A stretch of 36,655 nt of DNA from a virus. The position numbers were made by a program, and so were the translations under genes. Positions 15,428-21,392 of the stretch are shown here, one piece after another; the first letter of the stretch is position 1; each line of letters opens with the position of its first letter. The notes under the pieces are model-generated. The model had not been told where the DNA came from. It did no database searches and was given only the letters and a program-made list of their open reading frames with translations. The DNA lies in the IMG/VR virus record IMGVR_UViG_3300024974_000013, positions 1 to 36,655 of that record. One strand, 5' to 3'.

Positions 15428-15877
15428 ATGGCTACGATAGAACTGAACGACGAGGAGATCCGCCGCGCGCTGAGCAACTTGCTGGCGACATCCGGCAATC
15501 TCAACCCTGTGCTATCCGAGATCGGCGAGTACCTGATCGAATCGACCAAGCAGCGCTTCGGCTCGCTGACCGGTCCGGACGGCGAACGCTGGGAGGATAA
15601 CAGCCCAGTCACGGTCGAGCGCAAGGGGCGTAATCAGCCACTGACCGAGCACGGATCGCTCGGCGAACAGATCCATGCGCAGCTGCTCGGCAACAACACC
15701 CTGGCGGTCGGCAGCAGCATGGAATATGCCGCCATGCAGCAGTTTGGCGGCAGCCGCTCCGAGTTTCCGAATTTGTGGGGAGACATTCCGGCGCGGCCGT
15801 TCTTGGGGATCTCGGGGGATGACAAGACCAAGATTTTGGACATCATCGCGGCGCATTTGCGCGATGCGGCGAATTGA
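15428..15877 (+). CDS. Virion morphogenesis protein, Mu gpG homologue
   Basis: The 149-residue protein reads MATIELNDEEIRRALSNLLATSGNLNPVLSEIGEYLIESTKQRFGSLTGPDGERWEDNSP and ends MQQFGG...IPARPFLGIS, the full pattern of the Mu G / P2 S type morphogenesis family (head-tail joining). It is complete but alone: I and the rest of the late left arm run the other way, and the neighbour on its right is the leftward cargo group. In Mu it follows MuF (gp30), which here is some 20 kb away at the right window edge. No strong ribosome site precedes the ATG. Confidence 0.9.
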   Translation: MATIELNDEEIRRALSNLLATSGNLNPVLSEIGEYLIESTKQRFGSLTGPDGERWEDNSPVTVERKGRNQPLTEHGSLGEQIHAQLLGNNTLAVGSSMEYAAMQQFGGSRSEFPNLWGDIPARPFLGISGDDKTKILDIIAAHLRDAAN

Positions 15878-15905
15878 GCCCACGACATGACGAGAAACCC
15901 ACGCC

Positions 15906-15922
15906 ATAAACGTTTATAAACG
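15906..15922. repeat. Two overlapping 12-bp palindromes (ATAAACG repeats)
   Basis: The bases ATAAACGTTTATAAACG contain the perfect palindrome ATAAACGTTTAT (15906-15917) and a second, CGTTTATAAACG (15911-15922). The heptamer ATAAACG is thus repeated 10 bases apart. It stands in the gap between the convergent ends of G and the leftward secreted protein gene. It might be a protein-binding site; no function can be assigned. Confidence 0.5.
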
Positions 15923-15976
15923 GGGCAGACGGCGCGGGCGGAATTTTTTCGATACGTTATAGCCGTGATAAGCGCT

Positions 15977-15997
15977 CAGGCGCTCTGTGGGCGCCTG
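15977..15997. terminator. Hairpin between convergent genes
   Basis: CAGGCGC (15977-15983) pairs with GCGCCTG (15991-15997) across a 7-base loop. It is between G (ending 15877, plus) and the secreted protein gene (ending 16009, minus). The T tract after it is short (GGTTAAT), so an intrinsic terminator is likely but not certain. The rest of 15878-16008 shows only the palindromes at 15906-15922 and an isolated T6 run. Confidence 0.45.
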
Positions 15998-16008
15998 GTT
16001 AATATCGG

Positions 16009-16581
16009 CTATTTGGCCGGCTTAAGCGTTACGCTGGTAAGCTCCTGGCCTTCAAAGAAGCAATAGATTTGAAACTTCTCCTCGGTGCCGATGGCGTTGC
16101 TGGCTTTAAAGCTTGTGCCGATCACCGCATTACCGTTTTCCTTGGGTGAATAGCTGACATCCCAAAACCAGGACGCATCGACCGACGAGGGGATCGTCGC
16201 CCGGCTTTTGGCCTCTTCCGTGCAAATCTTTAATCCCTTCTCGCGCTCCATCACCACTTTTGCGGACGGCACTCTGTTCGCCTTTATGTCGTTCAGATCA
16301 AACCGCACGACCTCTGGAAAAGCCCCCTCTCCGCACTGCACAAAAAATGCCGGATTGCCCGGCTTGCTCTTGTCTTTCGATACGCCCGCCGAATAGGGAG
16401 ACATCGATTTTTTGCAGGTCGGGTGATTAACCGCCAGCTGGTTGAGCATGTGCGCTACGTCCTTTCGGTATTTTTTATTCTTCCCGATGATAAGCCCAAG
16501 CTCTTTTTCTTGAATCTCTGCGGCGGCCGACGCTGAAAATATAATCGCCATGATCGAGAGTGCAACGGTGAGTTTTTTCAT
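16009..16581 (-). CDS. Secreted protein of unknown function (cargo)
   Basis: The product starts MKKLTVALSIMAIIFSASAAA, a signal peptide with a cleavage pattern ASAAA-E, followed by about 170 residues with four cysteines (one in HPTCKK, one in VQCGEG, one in LKICTEE, one in QIYCFFEG) and no domain I recognise. An ATG 12 bases upstream (16593) is possible, but the hydrophobic start favours 16581. It is the last gene of the leftward repressor-side group, AT-richer than phage structural genes, and probably expressed in the lysogen. A periplasmic lysogenic-conversion factor is one guess. Confidence 0.7.
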   Translation of the reverse strand: MKKLTVALSIMAIIFSASAAAEIQEKELGLIIGKNKKYRKDVAHMLNQLAVNHPTCKKSMSPYSAGVSKDKSKPGNPAFFVQCGEGAFPEVVRFDLNDIKANRVPSAKVVMEREKGLKICTEEAKSRATIPSSVDASWFWDVSYSPKENGNAVIGTSFKASNAIGTEEKFQIYCFFEGQELTSVTLKPAK

Positions 16582-16638
16582 TTTTTCATCCATCGATTAA
16601 AAGTTAGTTGGGTTACGGCTGACGCCTAACCTAACACG

Positions 16639-17160
16639 CTAAGCGTCTATCGTTTCACCAGGCGGCAATAATTTGTAACTGCGGCCCTGCTTTAGCCGAA
16701 CGATATGGCCTAGCTCATGCGCGAAATACAGCACATAGCGAAGTGTTTCCTGATCGTAGCCTGGCGCAAAGCCGTAAATCTTGCTTTGCAGAATGCCTTG
16801 GTTTTGCTGGATGACTGGCAATAGCAAGCCCATCACCTCGCGGTAAAGCGGGTCTTGTTCGGCGAAGCAGGTCATCAGTGCCTTGAAGCTGTCCTTTTCT
16901 TGCTGGCTGACGTGATCACCTACCATTTCATAAGCCATCTTTTGCAGGGCAGTCCTGGCCCAATCCCAATTGCCGGAATTGATTGCGCCCTCGATATCGG
17001 CGGCCGCGTATCCGCCGGGCTGGGTTACGCTGGAGATTCTGGGTTGCGCCGTCTGTCGATCCGGCGTAGCAGCCGGCTTTTTAGGCTGCTTGCTGAAGGA
17101 ATTGATGGCTACCTTGAACCCCAAAAGACACATCACCAAAATAATAATCGCCAACCACAT
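16639..17160 (-). CDS. Membrane-anchored protein with probable winged-helix C-terminus (cargo)
   Basis: This 173-residue protein has one N-terminal membrane segment (LAIIILVMCLLGFKVAI), a proline/threonine-rich linker (residues 25-50) and a helical domain (NWDWARTALQKMAYEMVGD...EKDSFKALMTCFAEQDPLYREVMGLLLPVI). The last 45 residues (TLRYVLYFAHELGHIVRLKQGRSYKLLPPG) look like a helix plus a wing of a winged-helix fold. The string HELGH mimics a zinc protease motif but is not backed by a third ligand. The ribosome site GGGAGG precedes the ATG. No known function. Confidence 0.7.
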   Translation of the reverse strand: MWLAIIILVMCLLGFKVAINSFSKQPKKPAATPDRQTAQPRISSVTQPGGYAAADIEGAINSGNWDWARTALQKMAYEMVGDHVSQQEKDSFKALMTCFAEQDPLYREVMGLLLPVIQQNQGILQSKIYGFAPGYDQETLRYVLYFAHELGHIVRLKQGRSYKLLPPGETIDA

Positions 17161-17204
17161 AATTACCTCCCATTTTCTCTACGAACGTGCTCAATATTTA
17201 GAAA

Positions 17205-17221
17205 GGTACGCACAGCGTACC
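17205..17221 (-). terminator. Perfect 7-bp hairpin after the TPR-like gene
   Basis: GGTACGC-ACA-GCGTACC is a perfect inverted repeat with a three-base loop. It lies one base beyond the stop codon of the 17222-17647 gene, and in the leftward direction is followed by TTTCTAAAT. That is the layout of an intrinsic terminator, and it would separate the TPR-like gene from the next leftward gene. Confidence 0.6.
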
Positions 17222-17647
17222 CTACGAACTGACTTTTTTCGCATTGATCTTTTCCTGTCTGGTGTTCAATAACGCAATTTCTGCTTCGATTAATTCACGT
17301 TTTTTATCGCGAATTGTTTTAGAAACTTTGGAGAACCCACCTTTCTGTCTCCATCCCCATTGCTGATACAGCGTTTCACGCGCGTCAGCATCCGCATCGA
17401 CTCTATCATGCAATTGCTGTAACCATTTGAACGCATCGTCATAACGACCAGCTAAATGGTAATAGCGAGCCACCCTGAAATACTCTTTAAGACCCCATTC
17501 GGTTGAACAAGTTTTCATCAACTCATAAGCCCTCAGCAAACTCGCAATTGCCAAGTCGTATTCCTTTTCCCCTGCCTGAGCTGTGGCTTTTTTCAATAAC
17601 TCTCGAATTACGTCATGACTCGAATCATCACCAGATAAACCCAACAT
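17222..17647 (-). CDS. TPR-like protein of unknown function (cargo)
   Basis: The 141-residue product has helical hairpins of TPR type: EKEYDLAIASLLRAYELM (residues 26-44) and YFRVARYYHLAGRYDDAFKWLQQLHDR (57-82). The C-terminal third is charged and helical (KTIRDKKRELIEAEIALLNTRQEK). TPR repeats bind other proteins, so it may partner the neighbouring membrane proteins. GGGAGG precedes the ATG by six bases. The gene is AT-rich compared with the phage core and is followed by a hairpin terminator. Confidence 0.7.
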   Translation of the reverse strand: MLGLSGDDSSHDVIRELLKKATAQAGEKEYDLAIASLLRAYELMKTCSTEWGLKEYFRVARYYHLAGRYDDAFKWLQQLHDRVDADADARETLYQQWGWRQKGGFSKVSKTIRDKKRELIEAEIALLNTRQEKINAKKVSS

Positions 17648-17676
17648 ACTAGCCTCCCGTTAAATCCGCCCGCGCT

Positions 17677-18387
17677 TCAATCAATTGCCGCTTTGATGCG
17701 CTTACCGATGTAAGCCGGCGCGATCATTGTTGACACGCTCAGGATAAGCGCCATAGTCAGCAAGGCGAACTGGAGCGCATCGTGCCAAAACGTTTCGAAT
17801 GAGGGCGGAATCAGGAAGAGCTTTAGCACTATCAGCACCAGACAAAAGATGCTCAGGATCGACGCCATTGTTCCCATCAGCGGCTCAAAAACCGGTAGGC
17901 GGATTTGCAATTTGCCGCCTTCATAGCGTAACACATCGCCGCCCCAGGCCTTTTTGATTTGGCGCGGGTTGAAGGCATGATCAATCATCAAACGAGTCAA
18001 GGCCGCACGTTCCAGTTTGGAGGCGCGTATGCCGGTTCGGCGGAAAAACTCCTCATACTCATCCATTTCCTTTTGAAACGCAGCATGACTGTCCATTTGC
18101 TGAGCCTCCAGCGTTGATTTGATTTCCTCTGCAATACATTGCAGCTGCTCCAGATCCTCCGCACATAAATCCTTAAACTTGGCGCTGCCATACAGCGACT
18201 GGCTGATCCTTTCTACCGCCTGCCGGCAGTTGGCCTCATCACAGGTTTTTAGCAACAGATGCACTGCGCGGTTGATGGGATTAGGCTTGTTTTCTGGCGC
18301 AGCGGTTACATGAATATGAACCTCCGCGCCGTCTTCGGCCTTTACCGCAATTCCTACATCCCCCTTGATTTCTAACGGTCCCTTCAT
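17677..18387 (-). CDS. Two-TM membrane protein coupled to the repressor gene
   Basis: The 236-residue protein overlaps the repressor stop by four bases (ATGA type), so the two are probably co-translated. Residues 5-29 (LEIKGDVGIAVKAEDGAEVHI) echo the repressor's C-terminal glycine-rich strand pattern. Residues ~40-95 (RAVHLLLKTCDEANCRQAVERISQSLYG...) form a helical domain, residues 120-165 another, and two membrane segments lie at about 172-193 and 204-225. It should be made in the lysogen. Superinfection exclusion is a reasonable guess from position and topology; no family function is known to me. Confidence 0.75.
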   Translation of the reverse strand: MKGPLEIKGDVGIAVKAEDGAEVHIHVTAAPENKPNPINRAVHLLLKTCDEANCRQAVERISQSLYGSAKFKDLCAEDLEQLQCIAEEIKSTLEAQQMDSHAAFQKEMDEYEEFFRRTGIRASKLERAALTRLMIDHAFNPRQIKKAWGGDVLRYEGGKLQIRLPVFEPLMGTMASILSIFCLVLIVLKLFLIPPSFETFWHDALQFALLTMALILSVSTMIAPAYIGKRIKAAID

Positions 18388-18797
18388 TTCGACTTCTTAG
18401 GATCCTTGTACATATTGACGGTGAAGTTGCCAGAAGCCGGAGATGTTACCTGCTGGCCGAGATTGCCATGCACGACGATGCCGTTATCGGCAGGACTACC
18501 AACCAACACTACGCGCAGCGCCGCGTCTTTGACGGCCTGGGGACTGGCGCGATAGCGTTCGAGTAACAGCATTTCGTCAGCGGGCAAGGTCGAAGTCGAG
18601 CGCACACCGGTCAAGATGTATTGCACATCCGCACCTGCTGCGGCGATCCCTGCGTAATAACTCCCATCTGGACACCTTTCTCCAGACTCGTATTTCAATT
18701 GAGCACCCTTCTGGACGCCACCAATCTGGCCGAATTCTGTCTGATTCCGTCCTAGCCGTAAGCGCTCCTCCCGCAGCCGTTCAAAAATAGTTCCCAT
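18384..18797 (-). CDS. Phage repressor, XRE-type HTH
   Basis: The 137-residue protein starts MGTIFERLREERLRLGRNQTEFGQIGGVQKGAQLKYESGERCPDGSYYAGI, an XRE-type helix-turn-helix with the phage repressor sub-pattern, followed by GADVQYILTG. There is no S24 autoprotease domain, so induction must differ from lambda-like repressors. The C-terminal strand (IVVHGNLGQQVTSPASGNFTV, residues 107-127) resembles the N-terminus of the next protein. No Shine-Dalgarno precedes the ATG, so a leaderless or very short-leader transcript is possible. It is divergent from the Ner-like gene and should bind the intervening operator. Confidence 0.88.
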   Translation of the reverse strand: MGTIFERLREERLRLGRNQTEFGQIGGVQKGAQLKYESGERCPDGSYYAGIAAAGADVQYILTGVRSTSTLPADEMLLLERYRASPQAVKDAALRVVLVGSPADNGIVVHGNLGQQVTSPASGNFTVNMYKDPKKSK

Positions 18798-18814
18798 ATG
18801 AATGCAAATTTATG

Positions 18815-18843
18815 TTTACAAGTATTCATTTGAATACCATAAT
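18815..18843 (+). promoter_or_regulatory. Predicted early promoter (rightward)
   Basis: TTTACA (18815-18820) and CATAAT (18838-18843) are separated by exactly 17 bases, a good sigma-70 promoter. It points to the Ner-like gene at 18899, leaving a leader of about 50 bases that ends in an AGGAG ribosome site. The spacer is occupied by a perfect operator-like dyad. A matching leftward promoter for the repressor is less clear; ATAAAT on the minus strand (18813-18808) is a possible -10. Confidence 0.65.
18822..18837. promoter_or_regulatory. Operator-like dyad in the early promoter spacer
   Basis: GTATTCA-TT-TGAATAC is a perfect inverted repeat of 7-bp arms with a 2-base centre. It sits exactly between the -35 and -10 boxes of the predicted early promoter, so a bound protein would block polymerase. 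Candidates are the XRE repressor and the Ner-like protein encoded on either side. Confidence 0.6.
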
Positions 18844-18898
18844 TTAACCACTGCTAACGCAGACCAAAGACAGACATAAACAACCCAGGAGTTACCCC

Positions 18899-19108
18899 AT
18901 GAAAACCCCCGATCAAATCAAGGCTGATTTTTTAGCCAAAGGCATCACCATTTCCCAATGGGCGCGCGACAACGGCTACACGCCACGCCAGGTAAGCCTG
19001 GTGCTCAACGGCCAAATCAAAGGGCGCTACGGCAAAGGCCACGAGATAGCCAAAAAGCTGGGCCTCAAACTGAGCGCACATTCCGCATCTAGTTCAGTTG
19101 CGGCATAG
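18899..19108 (+). CDS. Ner-like DNA-binding protein, BcepMu gp16 family
   Basis: The 69-residue protein (MKTPDQIKADFLAKGITISQWARDNGYTPRQVSLVLNGQIKGRYGKGHEIAKKLGLK) matches the small phage DNA-binding family named after BcepMu gp16, a lambda-repressor-like helix-turn-helix protein. It is the first gene of the early operon and plays the Ner role: turning down repressor or early transcription after induction. An AGGAG site lies seven bases ahead of the ATG. Complete. Confidence 0.88.
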   Translation: MKTPDQIKADFLAKGITISQWARDNGYTPRQVSLVLNGQIKGRYGKGHEIAKKLGLKLSAHSASSSVAA

Positions 19109-19159
19109 GAGCCACCATGCCGCAAGTAAACGAATATGGATTTCGTTGTGACGCCGCCG

Positions 19160-19402
19160 TTATTGGCTCGACCGGCCTTCCCGCGCCTCGTCCAGAAAAT
19201 GGGCCATCTCATCCAGGGTCCGCTTTGCCGCCTGCAAATGAGCCCCCGCAAAGCGGCGGCGATGGGCATACACCCGAAGCCCCTTCGTCAGATGAGGGCC
19301 ATTGATGATGCCGTCCATTTCCAACTGCGCCGTCAGGTGCAAAAGAAAATCCGATACGGCCTGGATGCGCCCGGCCAGCTCGTTAAATTCATCGCTGTTC
19401 AT
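19160..19402 (-). CDS. Small antisense gene of unknown function in the early region
   Basis: This leftward 80-residue ORF starts at an ATG preceded by GGGAGA and reads MNSDEFNELAGRIQAVSDFLLHLTAQLEMDGIINGP, then LRVYAHRRRFAGAHLQAAKRTLDEMAHFLDEAREG. The amphipathic helices and natural composition look genuine, and no convincing plus-strand gene occupies 19109-19512. An in-frame upstream start (19513) would overlap the next gene's start and is less likely. It runs against the early operon, so it may be expressed in the lysogen. Function unknown. Confidence 0.65.
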   Translation of the reverse strand: MNSDEFNELAGRIQAVSDFLLHLTAQLEMDGIINGPHLTKGLRVYAHRRRFAGAHLQAAKRTLDEMAHFLDEAREGRSSQ

Positions 19403-19512
19403 ATCATTCTCCCGTTCGTTATCAGACGGGGAATATTTTCGCACTGTAAAACAATTTTGCGCCAGTTGCAAAGCCGGTTTTTGTTTGGCAGGCGGTTTTT
19501 CGGAGAGCGCCA

Positions 19513-19986
19513 ATGGCTAAACGCAATTGGAAGCGCGAGCAACCCCGCGACATTCGCCACGCGATGGACCTGTGCCTGGAATATGCCAAGGAAAAGCACA
19601 ACCTCTCGGCCGACAATATTGCCGATCTGATGAGCGAGGTCAACAAGTGGACGCTGTACAAATGGATCGAGGCCGGATCTATGCCGGTGCGCAAGGTCAA
19701 GGCATTCGAACACGCCTGCGGCATTGATTACCTGAGCCGCTGGTTGGCGATGAGCGGCAACAAGCTGGTCATCGAGATTCCCATCGGGCGCATGGCCGAG
19801 CCGGAAGACATTCACGCTTTGCAGGAGATTACCCACGCGGCGATCGGCTCGCTGATCAAGTATTACCACCAGCAGGCCGGCGCGGACGAAACCGTGGCGG
19901 CGGTACAGAGCGCCCTGGAGCGATTGGCATGGCATCGAGGCAATGTAACGAAATGCCAGCAACCGGAAATTCCATTTGAGGATTGA
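19513..19986 (+). CDS. Early phage regulator-like protein
   Basis: The 157-residue protein starts MAKRNWKREQPRDIRHAMDLCLEYAKEKHNLSADNIADLMSEVNKWTLYKWIEAGSMPVRKVKAFEHACGIDYLSRWLA. The middle (residues 28-75) fits a helix-turn-helix like that of phage CII/Cro type regulators, and the C-terminus is helical. Similar proteins stand between the Ner and transposase genes of BcepMu-type prophages. GGAG stands seven bases before the ATG. Its exact role is not known to me. Confidence 0.7.
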   Translation: MAKRNWKREQPRDIRHAMDLCLEYAKEKHNLSADNIADLMSEVNKWTLYKWIEAGSMPVRKVKAFEHACGIDYLSRWLAMSGNKLVIEIPIGRMAEPEDIHALQEITHAAIGSLIKYYHQQAGADETVAAVQSALERLAWHRGNVTKCQQPEIPFED

Positions 19987-19987
19987 A

Positions 19988-20344
19988 ATGACCATAAAAA
20001 CAAGAACAACAGGTGACACCAAGAGCGCCGCTAAAGTGCTAACCGTTTTGGATGTGCTGCTGCGCAACTTCGCGCATGGGTTCAGCCCGACCGAGCTGGC
20101 ACGGGAAACCGGCTACTCGGCCAGCGATATTACCCGCTATGTCGCAACGCTGGAAAAATCCGGATTTGCCGAGCGCATCCCGGAAACTGGACGCATTCGT
20201 CCTAGCCATCGCATCGGGCGTCTCGCAGTGCAAATCTTGAATTCGCTGGATGCCGCCGAAAAGCGCCTGCACGAAACCAAGAGCCGCCTGTTTGGCGACC
20301 AGCAACAAATCAACCGCATCACTAACCGGATCAATCAGGACTAA
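19988..20344 (+). CDS. IclR-type winged-helix regulator (early)
   Basis: The ATG at 19988 is preceded by GAGG six bases upstream, so I take it over an in-frame TTG at 19976. The 118-residue protein carries an IclR-like winged helix (KVLTVLDVLLRNFAHGFSPTELARETGYSASDITRYVATLEKSGFAERIPETGRIRPS, residues ~15-72) and a short helical tail, without the IclR ligand domain. DNA binding is thus likely. It is tightly packed between two early genes. Such proteins recur upstream of DUF3102 and transposase genes in Mu-like prophages. Confidence 0.78.
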   Translation: MTIKTRTTGDTKSAAKVLTVLDVLLRNFAHGFSPTELARETGYSASDITRYVATLEKSGFAERIPETGRIRPSHRIGRLAVQILNSLDAAEKRLHETKSRLFGDQQQINRITNRINQD

Positions 20345-20346
20345 TC

Positions 20347-21390
20347 ATGGCACGCCCAGAAACACAAGTCGAAAACACCCAGGTCATCATTGAAGACGAC
20401 CCGACAGGCCGCGTTGCCGAAGCCGTGCAAGCGGTCAACACGCTGGCACTGATGGATCACCAGGCGAATGAAAATGCCAAGTTCATGGCGCAACAGCTGA
20501 GTTACGACGGCACCCTAACCGTTGGCGCGCTCGAAGACGAAATTCGTTTTTATCAGCGCCGGACAGTCGAGGCGGTAATGGAGCTGGGCAAGCGCCTGTT
20601 GATTTTGAAGGAGCTGACGCCGTTCGGCGATTTTAAGGATCGCGTCAAGCTACTGGGGATAGAGTACACGACAGCAACCCGTTTCATGGCGGCGACAATC
20701 AAGTTTTCAAAAGTTGGTTCGAACCAACTTTTGAAAGCGGCAGGCAACCAAACCAAACTTCTCGAATTATTGGTTTTTGATGATTCAGAAATAGAAGAAC
20801 TCAAAAACGGCGAATCGGCGCGCGGTATCACACTGGACCAGATCGAAACGATGAGCGTCTCCGAACTCAAAAAAGCCTTGCGCGAAGCCCGCGACCAGGT
20901 CAAGACGGTCACCGAAACCAAGGACATGATCATCCAGAGGAAAGACCAGAAGATCAACCAGCTCGACGAGCAACTGGCCTCGCACGAAATCAAACGCCGC
21001 AACCTGCCTGAAACCGTCAAAGGCGAAGCCGAGCGGGGCTTTCTGAACGATGAAACCCTGGCGATCACCTCCAAGATCGGCGCTAGTCTGCGCAGTCGAA
21101 TCAGCCAACTGTACGACGCATTCGACGACGGCATACCACGACACATGGAGCTGGCTGCTGCGCAAGCGATTGGGTTGATCATTACCGCCGCCTACGACCT
21201 GGCCGCCGACCTGAACCTATCGCCGGTGCTGAATCCTGAAACCGCCGCCGACGACGAGGTGCAGCAGACATTGCGGTTGATGGCGGAGGTAGAGGCCAAC
21301 GGCGGCGATTTCTCGCATCTACTCGATGATGAAGCCAAGGCCAATCTGGCGCGGCTGAACAGTTATAAACAAGTCGACATTGAGGACTAG
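20347..21390 (+). CDS. DUF3102-like early protein
   Basis: The 347-residue product contains a DUF3102-like segment (VMELGKRLLILKELTPFGDFKDRVKLLGIEYTTATRFMAATIKFSKV, residues ~75-122), found in phage and plasmid proteins and probably involved in DNA binding. The central 190-240 region (REARDQVKTVTETKDMIIQRKDQKINQLDEQLASHE) is a coiled coil. The C-terminal part is helical and acidic. A perfect 32-bp palindrome lies inside the gene just after the DUF3102 part. It stands two bases ahead of the transposase ATG, in the position of BcepMu-type accessory transposition genes. Confidence 0.75.
   Translation: MARPETQVENTQVIIEDDPTGRVAEAVQAVNTLALMDHQANENAKFMAQQLSYDGTLTVGALEDEIRFYQRRTVEAVMELGKRLLILKELTPFGDFKDRVKLLGIEYTTATRFMAATIKFSKVGSNQLLKAAGNQTKLLELLVFDDSEIEELKNGESARGITLDQIETMSVSELKKALREARDQVKTVTETKDMIIQRKDQKINQLDEQLASHEIKRRNLPETVKGEAERGFLNDETLAITSKIGASLRSRISQLYDAFDDGIPRHMELAAAQAIGLIITAAYDLAADLNLSPVLNPETAADDEVQQTLRLMAEVEANGGDFSHLLDDEAKANLARLNSYKQVDIED
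20705..20736. repeat. Perfect 32-bp palindrome inside the DUF3102-like gene
   Basis: The left arm TTTCAAAAGTTGGTTC (20705-20720) is followed directly by its exact reverse complement (20721-20736), with no spacer. As RNA, a G-U and a G-C pair can extend it by two more steps. It encodes residues of the stretch FSKVGSNQLLKA. Chance perfect palindromes of this length are very rare, so it may be a binding site or a folding signal. Confidence 0.9.
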
Positions 21391-21392
21391 CC

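Noticed and set aside
16639-17160. HELGH string suggesting a zinc metalloprotease
   Set aside because: It lies about 25 residues from the C-terminus with no third ligand, and the surrounding YVLYFAHELGHIVRLKQGRSYKLLPPG reads better as the last helix and wing of a winged-helix domain.
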